Part shown: positions 23,585 through 32,166 of the stretch, in pieces
How positions within the stretch are numbered: the stretch's first letter is position 1
How the letters are laid out: every line of letters begins with the position of its first letter
Assembly: GCA_002011475.1 (NCBI GenBank)
Contig: MTNP01000003.1
Coordinates: 1 to 52,365 of the forward strand
DNA from: Dehalococcoides sp. JdFR-54
Lineage (GTDB): Bacteria > Chloroflexota > Dehalococcoidia > JdFR-54
Direction: 5' to 3'
DNA length: 52,365 bases
Position numbers and translations under genes: made by a program
The notes under the pieces: model-generated
Told to the model about the DNA's origin: nothing
Database searches by the model: none
The model's input: only the letters and a program-made list of their open reading frames with translations

Positions 23585-24555
23585 ATGCTCAGCCCAGAAT
23601 TTCCGTAATCATACCAGCCCGTAATGCAGAAGCTACTATGGAGGAGTGTCTGGCCTCTCTTGAGCAGTTGGATTATTCCCGGGAAAGGCTAGAGGTGATA
23701 ATTATCAACGATGGCTCTACAGACAATACCAAAAGTATCATCAATAAATATGTAGCCCGAAATCCCCATTTTATCTGCCTGGATACGGAGGCAGTAGGAC
23801 CCGGCAAGGCCCGCAACATGGGCATCTCCCGGGCTACAGGGGAGTATGTGGCCTTCGCCGATGCCGATTGCGCCCTAGATTCACGCTGGCTCGAGGAACT
23901 CCTCGCCGGTTTCATTAATGGGAGCATAGCTGGGGTAGGAGGCAGCCAGCGTGCTCCTCAAAATGCCACCCCTTTTGAGGAGGAAGTACATGCCTTTTTG
24001 ACCAGCATCCGCTTTGTCGGCGAATACATCAAGTTGGGGGAGAAACTCAGGCCCGCAGGGCACCTCTCCTCTTGCAATTCTATGTACCGGAAGGCAGTGG
24101 TGGATTCAGTGGGGGGCTTCGACGAGGAGCTGTGGCCAGGGGAGGATGTGGACTTGGACTATAGGATCACTCGCCAAGGGTATAAACTGATGTTCAACCC
24201 CAGGGCAGCGGTCCGCCACCATCGCCCCAGGGACTTAAGAGGCTTCTTCCGAATGATGGTTCGCTATGGATGCGCCAACATGGACCTCATCAAGAAACAC
24301 GGCTTTTTCCGGCGGCTGCAGTTGGTCCCGGTACTCGAGGTTTTTCTCCTGGCGGGATGGGCCGTGCTCCTGGCATTCTATCTTTACATCGGCATTGCCC
24401 TAGCCTTAGCTATCTTACTGGGCGCTGCGACCGCTTTTGCCTTAAAACACGGGTGGAAAAGGGGCCTTAACAACCTAAAGCTGTTAATCATCACTCTGGT
24501 TGCTTTTAGCATAGGTAATGCCCTCTGTCTATTCTCCAGGGGCAGGCGGAGTTGA
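23581..24555 (+). CDS. Family 2 glycosyltransferase with C-terminal membrane segments
   Basis: A 324-residue protein. The GT-A domain shows ISVIIPARNAEATMEECL, INDGSTDNTKS, GPGKARNMGI and the DxD-containing FADADCALD; then GGFDEELWPGEDVDLDYR, the acceptor-side ED motif. After about residue 250 there are two to three hydrophobic helices (VFLLAGWAVLLAFYLY, IALALAILLGAATAF, LLIITLVAFSIGNAL) that would anchor it in the membrane. It probably elongates a lipid-linked glycan. The GTG at 23581 overlaps the radical SAM stop. Confidence 0.88.
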   Translation: MNAQPRISVIIPARNAEATMEECLASLEQLDYSRERLEVIIINDGSTDNTKSIINKYVARNPHFICLDTEAVGPGKARNMGISRATGEYVAFADADCALDSRWLEELLAGFINGSIAGVGGSQRAPQNATPFEEEVHAFLTSIRFVGEYIKLGEKLRPAGHLSSCNSMYRKAVVDSVGGFDEELWPGEDVDLDYRITRQGYKLMFNPRAAVRHHRPRDLRGFFRMMVRYGCANMDLIKKHGFFRRLQLVPVLEVFLLAGWAVLLAFYLYIGIALALAILLGAATAFALKHGWKRGLNNLKLLIITLVAFSIGNALCLFSRGRRS

Positions 24556-24620
24556 CCCATTCCATCGGTGGTGAGATTGAAAGGGAACTAGTATAGTTAT
24601 AGAATGCTAGCAGGATAGAA

Positions 24621-25631
24621 GTGAGTACGGTATCGATAGTCAAGCATGCTGGCGATATGCCCAGCGAAATAAGACAAGCCCTGGAGCTTGCGGGGCTGCT
24701 TCAGGGCTTAAACAATAAAAGCGTAATCATTAAGGTGAATGCTTGCACCCCCCGCTGTGTCCCGGGCCAGGTTACCGCCCCCGCATTTTTGAAGGCAACC
24801 ATCGAGGTATTGCGGGGGTATACCTCGGAGATTACGGTCTGCGAGTCGGATCAACAGCGAAATTCTGCCTGGACAGCCCTAGAGGGCAGCGGGCTCAAGA
24901 CGGCTGCTGTGGAGGCCGGAGCCAAGGTTATCAATTTATCCGAGGCCAGGAGAATTGCCGTAAAGGTCCCTAACCCCTTCCATTTCCCAACCCTGGAGTT
25001 CCCTGAGCCCCTGCTGAATTCGGACATCCTCCTCGATATGTGCGCGATGAAGACGCATAAGCTGACCTCAGTAAGCCTGGGGCTTAAAAACCTCTTTGGC
25101 TGCATCCCTGCCTACGACCGGGTGCTGATGCACCGGCATATTGATGCGCTGCTTCCCGATGTAGCCTCGGTACTCAAGCCCGCCATTTCCCTTCTGGACG
25201 GCATAGTGGGGATGGAGGGGGATGGGCCTATTGCCGGCATCCCCAAGAGGATGAACCTGATCCTATGCTCCGATAGTGTGGTCGCCCTGGACTATGTGGC
25301 TTCCCAGATCATGGGCTTTGACCCGAGGCGCATAAGACATATAGCTAATGCTATGAAGGTACTCCCTATAGAGCCCCTTTCCATCCATGGCAGCCCTGTT
25401 GAGGAGGTCAAGGCCAAATTCAGGCCCGCTGCTTACGATCTCATCTCCAAACTGGAGAGGGAGGCCCAGAGGACAGCCTTTCTGGCCAGGTTTGTCTACC
25501 TCAACCCCACCATCTTTAAGATGGTTAGGTGGACCGGCTGGAAAATGCGGGACTTGACCGGTTACACGAAACAATACCGGAAAGACCTCCAGCTCTCCGG
25601 GGAAAACGTAGACATCTACGACATAATCTGA
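24621..25631 (+). CDS. DUF362-domain protein
   Basis: A 336-residue protein with the DUF362 core: VIIKVNACTPRCVPGQVTAP, TVCESDQQRNSA, DMCAMKTHKLTSVSLGLKN and LLDGIVGMEGDGP. DUF362 proteins are often linked to iron-sulfur or B12-dependent systems, but no reaction is established; no ferredoxin-like CxxCxxC motif is seen here. It begins with GTG at 24621 after a 65-bp gap and has a weak ribosome site. Its place in the glycan cluster, between a GT2 and GT4 genes and 1 kb after a radical SAM gene, is notable but unexplained. Confidence 0.85.
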   Translation: MSTVSIVKHAGDMPSEIRQALELAGLLQGLNNKSVIIKVNACTPRCVPGQVTAPAFLKATIEVLRGYTSEITVCESDQQRNSAWTALEGSGLKTAAVEAGAKVINLSEARRIAVKVPNPFHFPTLEFPEPLLNSDILLDMCAMKTHKLTSVSLGLKNLFGCIPAYDRVLMHRHIDALLPDVASVLKPAISLLDGIVGMEGDGPIAGIPKRMNLILCSDSVVALDYVASQIMGFDPRRIRHIANAMKVLPIEPLSIHGSPVEEVKAKFRPAAYDLISKLEREAQRTAFLARFVYLNPTIFKMVRWTGWKMRDLTGYTKQYRKDLQLSGENVDIYDII

Positions 25632-25649
25632 CCGGGACAACGAGCTGCG

Positions 25650-26021
25650 ATGGGAGTGGCCTACATCCTGCCCCAGTATTTGCCCAGCACCAGCGGCGAT
25701 GTCAGAGATATTCAGGACATCGCTGAGGGGGTGGTGGCTATGGGGAACGAAGCACCGTCCTTACCCCGATGTCGGTCCGGGGACACCATGTTTTCAAATA
25801 AGGGAGTGCTCCTCTCCAAGGGAAGAGGGATTGTTGATGGCGTTGATGTAAATAGATTTCTGATACAAGGTAGGCTTTTTGAGGTTCCTTCAGTTTTGAT
25901 TTCAGGTATAATGGAGCAAAAAGGACCGGAACGGGCGAGGATAGCTCAGAGCCGACTTTTTCAGTGGTCTTCAAGTGTAATTAGCTATGCAAGACATATA
26001 AAGAATGGGCTGAGCCAATGA
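25650..26021 (+). CDS. Short ORF, possibly a remnant GT4 glycosyltransferase N-terminus
   Basis: A 123-residue frame that opens like a GT4 glycosyltransferase N-terminus (VAYILPQYLPSTSGDVRDI, then IAEGVVAMGNEA) and later has GVDVNRFLIQG, where GT4 enzymes often have a similar strand. After this the similarity ends: there is no C-terminal donor domain. The stop overlaps the ATG of the next intact GT4 (ATGA), which could be coincidence after deletion. No clear ribosome site was seen. It may be a decayed or truncated gene; expression is doubtful. Confidence 0.4.
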   Translation: MGVAYILPQYLPSTSGDVRDIQDIAEGVVAMGNEAPSLPRCRSGDTMFSNKGVLLSKGRGIVDGVDVNRFLIQGRLFEVPSVLISGIMEQKGPERARIAQSRLFQWSSSVISYARHIKNGLSQ

Positions 26022-27208
26022 AAATAGGCTACTTTATCGGTTGTTTCCCCTATAAAGACTCCTTGGATGATAGCGGTTACTTTAAGCGCTACATCCATGC
26101 CGGGCAGGAGGTTGTTGCCTACTATTTGGCAAGGGGCATGGCTAGAAGGGGCCACCAAATAGATTGCTTCACTACATCCATCGATTCCAAGGACTCCCTT
26201 GAAAGCTATGATAACCTGAATATACATCGCTATGGCACACAGTTCAGGATAGCGACCGGAACAATCTCACTCAAATTACTTTTTAAGCCACTCCAGCACG
26301 AGGTGGAGATAGTTCATGCCCATTCCCCTAACCCCCACTCCGATTTGGCTGCTTGGTGGTATTCAATCCGCATGAAAAGACCTCTTGTGATTACGTATCA
26401 CGGGGATCTCCTGGAAGGCTTCGGGGGAAGCCTGCGATGGGCAAGCCTCACTTTCTACAATAAGGTTCTGCTCCCTATATTCCTGTCCCATGCTAAGCTG
26501 ATTATCTTGCCATCAGAACACTATATAGATGAGTCCAGGTATCTGCGGAAATATCAGCATAAAATCACGGTCATCCCCAATGGGGTTAATATCCAGGATA
26601 TGGAGATTCCCTGCTCCAAGGGAGAGAGCAGGAAACAACTGGGCTTGCCGGCTGATGCCAGCGTTCTCCTCTTTGTCGGGAAATTAAGCCCTTATAAAGG
26701 CCCAGATGTCCTAATAAGGAGCCTCCCGCTTATAATTGAAAGAGTTCCCCATGTTAAGCTTGTCATTGCTGGCAGCGGCTTTATGCAAAAAGACCTTGAA
26801 GGGCTTGTCAGCCAACTGGGTATTGAAGAGCACGTCAGACTTGCTGGGTTTGTCGAGGAAAGTGTGAAATTGCTCTACTATAAGGCAGCTGATGTCTTTG
26901 TGCTGCCTTCAACTCAGACCTCTGAGGTATTCCCCGTGGTACTTCTTGAGGCCTCGGCAGCCCGTTTACCTATGGTTGTGAGCGACCTGCAAACCTTCAA
27001 GTGTATTATTGAGGATGGCTATAACGGGATCGTCACCCAGAGAGGCAATGTGGAGGGGCTCGCTAGAGCCATAAGCAATTTATTGCAGAACCCCGATATC
27101 AGATCCAGGATGGCGGAGAACGCCAGGAAACATGTGGAAAGGTTTTCCTGGGATGGCATTGCCGAAGAGTCCGAAAATGTATATCAAAGGATAGTCGGTT
27201 ACTCCTGA
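26018..27208 (+). CDS. GT4-family glycosyltransferase
   Basis: A 396-residue GT-B enzyme. The N-terminal acceptor domain has EVVAYYLARGMARRGH, VHAHSPNPHSDLA and LVITYHGD. The C-terminal donor domain has LLFVGKLSPYKGPDVLIRS, LVIAGSGFMQKDLE and, as the retaining GT4 motif, PSTQTSEVFPVVLLEASA (E-x7-E variant SEVFPVVLLE). It transfers a sugar from a nucleotide donor to a growing glycan in the cytosol. Donor and acceptor are unknown. The start overlaps the upstream remnant ORF. Confidence 0.9.
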   Translation: MKIGYFIGCFPYKDSLDDSGYFKRYIHAGQEVVAYYLARGMARRGHQIDCFTTSIDSKDSLESYDNLNIHRYGTQFRIATGTISLKLLFKPLQHEVEIVHAHSPNPHSDLAAWWYSIRMKRPLVITYHGDLLEGFGGSLRWASLTFYNKVLLPIFLSHAKLIILPSEHYIDESRYLRKYQHKITVIPNGVNIQDMEIPCSKGESRKQLGLPADASVLLFVGKLSPYKGPDVLIRSLPLIIERVPHVKLVIAGSGFMQKDLEGLVSQLGIEEHVRLAGFVEESVKLLYYKAADVFVLPSTQTSEVFPVVLLEASAARLPMVVSDLQTFKCIIEDGYNGIVTQRGNVEGLARAISNLLQNPDIRSRMAENARKHVERFSWDGIAEESENVYQRIVGYS

Positions 27209-27249
27209 AAAGGGGCAGAGCGAATCTTTCATGGGGAACTGGTTAAGCT

Positions 27250-28257
27250 ATGAGGATATGCTTAATAAGCAACTATTCGGGGATGCTTGGCGAGGGGATG
27301 CGCAATATCGCGTTTTATCTGCATAGCGAGCTATCTCAGCGCCATGATGTTCTGCACCTGAGTCTAAAAGACTTATTCACCATAAGCTTCTGGGAAAGGA
27401 TCAAGCGCTTCCAGCCCCAAATAATTCATTATTTGCCCGGGCCCTCGACTAAAAGCTTTCTGATCGCCCGGGCTGCCAAGATTTTTGGCGGAGGCGCTGC
27501 GGCCATAATGTCCACGCCACGCCCTGATTTTTTCGGGCCTATTAGATGGCTCATCTGCTTCTTTAAGCCCGATTTGGTTTTGACTCAGTCCCATGAGACG
27601 GAAAGAATACTGGGCAGCTTGGGGTGCAAGACCCGGTTTCTGCCTCACGGTGTCGATACCGAAAAGTTTCAGGCGAGTACGTCTGAGAGCAGGCAGCACC
27701 TGAGAAGGAAATATCAACTAAGTGCCCAAAAATTCATAATCCTGCATGTAGGGCCACTAAAGAAAGGGAGGAATTTACAGGTGCTGGCAGACCTACAAAG
27801 AGGAAGGGATAATCAGGTAGTGGTAATAGGCAGTTCTATAGAACCTGTGGATCATCGAATTTGTAAAGGTTTGAAGCAGGCGGGATGTCTTGTCTGGAGA
27901 AGCTACTTCGCCAACATTGAGGAACTCTATGCCCTCGCCGATTGCTACATCTTTCCTACTTTGAGCAGCAAAGACAGCGTGGAGCTACCCCTCTCGGTGA
28001 TGGAAGCTATGGCCTGCAATTTACCCGTGTTATCTACCAGGTTCGGGGCCCTCCCCAGGGTATTCTCCGAGGGTGATGGTATGTATTTTGTGGACAAGAT
28101 AGAGGACTTTGCCCCTATGTTGGACTATGTCAAGAAAACAACCGGGAAAACGAAGACCAGGGAAAAGGTGCTGCCCTATAGCTGGACTAACGTCGTGACG
28201 GAACTGGAGGGAATATATAAGAGTATTCTTGGGGAAGGAAGGCTTGCCACAAAATGA
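27250..28257 (+). CDS. GT4-like glycosyltransferase
   Basis: A 335-residue protein that is shorter than its neighbours. The N-terminal half is divergent (EGMRNIAFYLHSELSQRHDV, QIIHYLPGPSTKSF). The C-terminal half has LHVGPLKKGRNLQVL, CYIFPTLSSKDSVELPLSVMEAMAC and NLPVLSTRFGALPRVF, a Glycos_transf_1 domain with the glutamates in VELPLSVMEA. Donor and acceptor are unknown. It starts 41 bp after the preceding GT4 and overlaps the next gene by 4 bp. The same kind of SVMEA...PVISTRF segment recurs as debris at 28957. Confidence 0.85.
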   Translation: MRICLISNYSGMLGEGMRNIAFYLHSELSQRHDVLHLSLKDLFTISFWERIKRFQPQIIHYLPGPSTKSFLIARAAKIFGGGAAAIMSTPRPDFFGPIRWLICFFKPDLVLTQSHETERILGSLGCKTRFLPHGVDTEKFQASTSESRQHLRRKYQLSAQKFIILHVGPLKKGRNLQVLADLQRGRDNQVVVIGSSIEPVDHRICKGLKQAGCLVWRSYFANIEELYALADCYIFPTLSSKDSVELPLSVMEAMACNLPVLSTRFGALPRVFSEGDGMYFVDKIEDFAPMLDYVKKTTGKTKTREKVLPYSWTNVVTELEGIYKSILGEGRLATK

Positions 28258-28958
28258 AGTGCTTGCTATTAGCCGGTGGGTTTGGCACCAGAATGTACCC
28301 TCTAACCCAGCGCATACCCAAGCCATTGCTTAAGATAAATAATAAGCCCGTCATAACCTATCTCGTGAAGAAGGTGCCCCCAGACATTGACATAGTGGTC
28401 TCCACAAACAAAAGATACGAAGCCGATTTCCTCGAATGGCAGAAGGGCCTAAGCAGAGGAGTAGACATCTTTATAGAGGATGTTTTTGGCGAGAAGGATA
28501 AGCCAGGCGCCATAAGTTCCATAGACCTATTTATCCGTAGCAAGAACGTCAGCGATGACCTCTTGATCATCGCTGGGGATAACTACTTCAATTTCAGCCT
28601 CCCGGATTTCATAAAAACCTATAACGGTAGAAATGCCCTGGTCGCCATCCACGACATCGGCGATACAGCCAAGGCGAGGGAGTTTGGTGTAGTAAAGCTA
28701 GAGGGGAACAGGATTGTTGAACTCCGTGAGAAACCAGCGCAACCCTCTTCCTCTTTAATAGCCACGGCCTGTTATATCTTCCCCTCCCGCATCTTCGGCC
28801 TTCTAGCGGAGTATTGTGCTGACAAGATGCGAGATAATTTGGGGGTTTTTATTTCCTATTTACTGGAGAGGGAGGAGGTACAGGCTTACGTGTTTGATGA
28901 AGAATGGTTTGACATAGGAAGCCTCGATCCCCTGGAGAGAAAGAGGTTAAATATATAA
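28254..28958 (+). CDS. Sugar-1-phosphate nucleotidyltransferase
   Basis: A 234-residue nucleotidyltransferase with LLLAGGFGTRMYPLTQRIPKP, KINNKPVITYLV and the metal-site IIAGDNYFNFSL. It belongs to the RmlA/HddC-like superfamily; EKP appears in LREKPAQPSS, and FDEEWFDIGSLDPL is the C-terminal motif. It makes an NDP-sugar from a sugar 1-phosphate and NTP; which base and which sugar are not evident. It is distinct from HddC at 10528 and could serve a second activated sugar. Translation is likely coupled to the upstream GT4 through ATGA overlap. Confidence 0.85.
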   Translation: MKCLLLAGGFGTRMYPLTQRIPKPLLKINNKPVITYLVKKVPPDIDIVVSTNKRYEADFLEWQKGLSRGVDIFIEDVFGEKDKPGAISSIDLFIRSKNVSDDLLIIAGDNYFNFSLPDFIKTYNGRNALVAIHDIGDTAKAREFGVVKLEGNRIVELREKPAQPSSSLIATACYIFPSRIFGLLAEYCADKMRDNLGVFISYLLEREEVQAYVFDEEWFDIGSLDPLERKRLNI

Positions 28959-29149
28959 TGCCCCCTCAGTAATGGAAGCATGTCTTATAACCTGCCCCGT
29001 CATCTCCACAAGGTTTGAGGGCCCAGTGAAATTGAAAGGGGAAAGGCTTCATTTATGCTGCGGATGCAGATGATTTCTTAAAGGCATTAAGCAGGATTAC
29101 AAAGAATATAGGCTTCGGGTTAAGCAGTTTATTACGGGGTCGTGAATAA
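28957..29149 (+). pseudogene. Decayed C-terminal fragment of a GT4 glycosyltransferase
   Basis: Directly after the nucleotidyltransferase stop, one frame reads APSVMEACLITCPVISTRFEG, matching the conserved GT4 block (compare LSVMEAMACNLPVLSTRFG in the gene at 27250). It then breaks in a GGGG run (29038-29041), and the next frame continues GFIYAADADDFLKALSRITK to a TAA at 29147. Removing one G joins the two parts. No N-terminal part is present. A fragment of a lost glycosyltransferase is the simplest reading. Confidence 0.6.
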
Positions 29150-29152
29150 GAA

Positions 29153-29836
29153 ATGGTGATGAAAAAAAGCCCAAGGGGTTTACTAATAAGCTTTTCTGGT
29201 ATTGATGGCTCAGGGAAGACCACTCTAGCCAAGGATCTTATTGAGATTATGAAGGGGGAAGGCATCCATTGCAAATATGTCTACGGGAGGCTTGAGCCAT
29301 TTTTGTTAAAGCCCCTTTTTATAATTGGGAGAAAAACCTTCCTTAGGAAGGAAGATATATCTGCAGACTACCCGAATTATTCCAGTGCCAAAAGAAGGGT
29401 CATAAAGCAACATTCATTTCTGTTTTCAATTTATAGAGGCATTCTATCATTCGATTATTCCTTACAGCTCCTGTTGAAGATTAGGCTCCCTTTGCTCTTA
29501 GGAACGAATATCATTTGTGACCGTTATGTTTATGATACAGCAATAAGCGACCTCTCAGCGGACGCCGATTATACCTATTCCGAGACAAAGAGGTTAGTCA
29601 ACCACTTCTTCCATATATTTCCAAAGCCAAATATGGCATTCTTGCTCGACCTTCCAGAGGAAGTTGCTTACCAGCGGAAATCTGATACACCCTCCGTGGA
29701 GTACTTAAAGGAGAGGCGTAGCCTTTATCTCGATATCGCTAAAGAGTACGGCATGATAATCCTGGATGGGCTAAGAAGGCCAGAAGATTTGCTGTGCGAG
29801 GTGCAAAAGAAGGTATGGCAGAGAATACAACCTTAA
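29153..29836 (+). CDS. Thymidylate-kinase-like P-loop protein
   Basis: A 227-residue P-loop kinase with Walker A in SFSGIDGSGKTTLAKDL, the DR motif in ICDRYVYDTAIS, and FLLDLPEEVAYQRK, as in dTMP kinases. It differs from a housekeeping Tmk in its extended middle part and in its location inside a glycan cluster. Homologues next to nucleotidyltransferase-like genes recur in exopolysaccharide loci, where the true substrate is unknown. Two ATG codons (29153, 29159) are possible starts. The 3' end overlaps the following nucleotidyltransferase by about 20 bp. Confidence 0.8.
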   Translation: MVMKKSPRGLLISFSGIDGSGKTTLAKDLIEIMKGEGIHCKYVYGRLEPFLLKPLFIIGRKTFLRKEDISADYPNYSSAKRRVIKQHSFLFSIYRGILSFDYSLQLLLKIRLPLLLGTNIICDRYVYDTAISDLSADADYTYSETKRLVNHFFHIFPKPNMAFLLDLPEEVAYQRKSDTPSVEYLKERRSLYLDIAKEYGMIILDGLRRPEDLLCEVQKKVWQRIQP

Positions 29837-30897
29837 GAATCCTGAAGATAATAGGTTCTCCATTTGTAGAAGGACAAGGATCGGATTTGCCTGAAAGCAG
29901 GAACGAAGTGATAGATTTGTTCAGATATGCTACCAAAAATAAAATAGGATTACTTTATCTGGAAACGCTAAAGAAGCGAGGAAAACTCGAGAGGTTCGGC
30001 CTCGAATCGGAGTACCAGAGGGAATGTGAAAAACACGATGAACATCTGCTTACAGCAAGAAGGGTTTCCAAATTGTTTAACGCCCATAATATTGATTATG
30101 CAATCTTCAAAAGTACCATGCCTTACCCAGCGGTCCCAAATGACGTCGACGTGATACACTTCGGCTCGGATAAGGAATTTAAGAAAACCGTTGAGATTAT
30201 GCTTAATGCCGGCTATGAGAGGATTGAAGATGTTTCATCTCCGGTGGAGTTTGAGGTTCACGATGCTAGACATTCTCATCATATAGGCTCCCACACAAAA
30301 GATGTCTACGATATTGACTTTTATAGAAAAGTAGCAGCCAATTATATCCCCTATTTAAACAAGGGAAAGCTGGCGAAATACACTGCAGAAACTAATGTAT
30401 TGGGTGAGGGGGTTAAGATCCTGCAGCCTGAAGCTGACCTAATAGCCATCATTGCCCATTCCCTAGTAGAGCAGCTTTGTACGCTTTTCGTATATTATGC
30501 AACAATTTATTACCTGGCTGAAATGGGCTCAAATGGGGTAAGTAATCTTCTTCGTCTAGCCGGGGACCACAATGTTACCGTGGCCACAAGAGCCCATTGT
30601 TCTGTGGTTGCTGCACTCCATCAATCCGCCCACGGCTTTACGCCTGGAGTACTTGAACAAATATTAACCAAGTTGGGGGGGAGCGAGAAAAAGGAAGTGA
30701 GGAATCTATTTAAGAGAGATTTCAAAATGCCGCATCGGTATAACTGGCCAACGGTAATCAGGGCCCTTCTGGAGCGAATAAGAGATGGGGAGTTCAGAGC
30801 CGGCGCTCTCAGGCTGGCGATGAGCCTGTTAAACCCAAAGTTTCTTAGGTATATCATTTGGCAGCTTGCTTGGCGTCACCGAAGGGAAACATACTAG
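29815..30897 (+). CDS. Uncharacterised nucleotidyltransferase-family protein (PF14907-like)
   Basis: A protein of about 360 residues with the polymerase-beta-type metal motif in VPNDVDVIHFG (DxD) preceded by IDYAIFKST, as in the uncharacterised nucleotidyltransferase family PF14907. The C-terminal half is helical (PEADLIAIIAHSLVEQL). Proteins of this type are common in capsule and exopolysaccharide loci, often beside a kinase, as here. No reaction is known to me. ATG at 29815 is used; a GTG at 29794 would add seven residues. The long overlap with the kinase gene supports joint expression. Confidence 0.72.
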   Translation: MAENTTLRILKIIGSPFVEGQGSDLPESRNEVIDLFRYATKNKIGLLYLETLKKRGKLERFGLESEYQRECEKHDEHLLTARRVSKLFNAHNIDYAIFKSTMPYPAVPNDVDVIHFGSDKEFKKTVEIMLNAGYERIEDVSSPVEFEVHDARHSHHIGSHTKDVYDIDFYRKVAANYIPYLNKGKLAKYTAETNVLGEGVKILQPEADLIAIIAHSLVEQLCTLFVYYATIYYLAEMGSNGVSNLLRLAGDHNVTVATRAHCSVVAALHQSAHGFTPGVLEQILTKLGGSEKKEVRNLFKRDFKMPHRYNWPTVIRALLERIRDGEFRAGALRLAMSLLNPKFLRYIIWQLAWRHRRETY

Positions 30898-30957
30898 TAG
30901 CAGGTTGGCAGAGAGACTCGTATCTAAGGCTGGCCGGACTGGTAACCTGTGAGCTTG

Positions 30958-30985
30958 TTGAAAGCGATGAAGAGAGACCTATTTA
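30958..30985 (+). promoter_or_regulatory. Weak internal promoter candidate
   Basis: TTGAAA (30958-30963) and TATTTA (30980-30985) are 16 bp apart in the 144-bp gap ahead of the GT4 gene at 31042. Base composition is AT-rich here, so a chance match is quite possible. Confidence 0.3.
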
Positions 30986-31041
30986 AAGAATAGTTAGGGT
31001 ATAAAGAGACGTAGAAATGAGCGCAAGAGGAATAAAACAAG

Positions 31042-32142
31042 ATGAAGGTAGTAATAATTGTTATAGATAAGCACGGAGCAATTTTACAATATACGTCTCA
31101 GCTTTCCAGTGCACTTTCAAGAGGTAATCAAGTGACAGTGATTGCTCCGATAGGGGCGGAGAAGGAGCTTTTTAATAACTCCGTAAACTTGACTCTGCTT
31201 CCCGTTGGGGATACAAAAAAGAATTTTATAATAAATACCTTACTTATTAACAGAGCGCTTAATTTTCTTAAGGCTATCCAAAAGGAAAAACCAGATATTA
31301 TTCATCTTCAGCAACCGCACCATCTGTGGAATCTTCTACTTTTCCCCCTGCGTAAAAAGTATCCAATACTTGCTACTGTCCATGATGCTGAGCCGCATAT
31401 TGGATTTGAAAGGCTGCACAAAATTATTGCTCGCAATTGGAATTTTAAATATCTATCGCGGGCCTTTATCGTTCACGGGCAGGTTGAGAAAGATAGGCTG
31501 GAGAAATCATTAGGAAGCTTGGGCATAAAGAAGAAGTGCTATGTTGTATCTCACGGAGACTATTCGTTTTTCACCAAGTATAGCAAAACGGATATTCAAG
31601 AAATAAACGCAGTGCTTTTTTTTGGTCAAATCACCCAATACAAGGGACTTGAATATTTACTAAAAGCGAGCCCATTAATTTCAAAGAAAATTCCAGACGC
31701 AAAAATAATCATTGCCGGAAAAGGTGACCTCAGGAAGTATGCCAATCTGATGGAAACTATTGATAATATTGAGATACACAATAGATATATACCTAACGAG
31801 GAGGTGGCGATGTTCTTTCAAAGAGCTAAGGTGGTAGTTCTCCCTTATGTTCATGCTTCACAAAGTGGAATAATACCAATCGCTTATGCTTTCAAAAAAC
31901 CGGTCGTAGTAACCAATGTAGGCAGTATTCCAGAAGTAGTGGAAGATGGGAAAACGGGCTTTATTGTTCCTTTAAGAGACAGCGAAAGTTTGGCCGAAGC
32001 GATAATTAAGTTATTAAGCAATGACGAGTTGAGGAAAGAGATGGGGAAGAACGCCTACATAAAAATGAAGCGGGAATTATCTTGGGATAAGATCGCTGAG
32101 AAAACTCTCGTGGTCTACGGGGAAATCGTTGCAAAAACATAG
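31042..32142 (+). CDS. GT4-family glycosyltransferase
   Basis: A 366-residue GT-B enzyme in an AT-rich stretch. The N-terminal domain has GAILQYTSQLSSALSRGNQV, DIIHLQQPHHLWN and LATVHDAEPHIG. The C-terminal domain has LFFGQITQYKGLEYLLKAS, IIIAGKGDLRKYANL, and the donor-site segment SQSGIIPIAYAFKKPVVVTN, where SGIIPIA replaces the usual EGFG. The ending SWDKIAEKTLVVY is shared with the GT4 genes at 34402 and 35510. Donor and acceptor are unknown. Confidence 0.88.
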   Translation: MKVVIIVIDKHGAILQYTSQLSSALSRGNQVTVIAPIGAEKELFNNSVNLTLLPVGDTKKNFIINTLLINRALNFLKAIQKEKPDIIHLQQPHHLWNLLLFPLRKKYPILATVHDAEPHIGFERLHKIIARNWNFKYLSRAFIVHGQVEKDRLEKSLGSLGIKKKCYVVSHGDYSFFTKYSKTDIQEINAVLFFGQITQYKGLEYLLKASPLISKKIPDAKIIIAGKGDLRKYANLMETIDNIEIHNRYIPNEEVAMFFQRAKVVVLPYVHASQSGIIPIAYAFKKPVVVTNVGSIPEVVEDGKTGFIVPLRDSESLAEAIIKLLSNDELRKEMGKNAYIKMKRELSWDKIAEKTLVVYGEIVAKT

Positions 32143-32166
32143 AAGGTGGGGCAAGGGATTGGGGTT

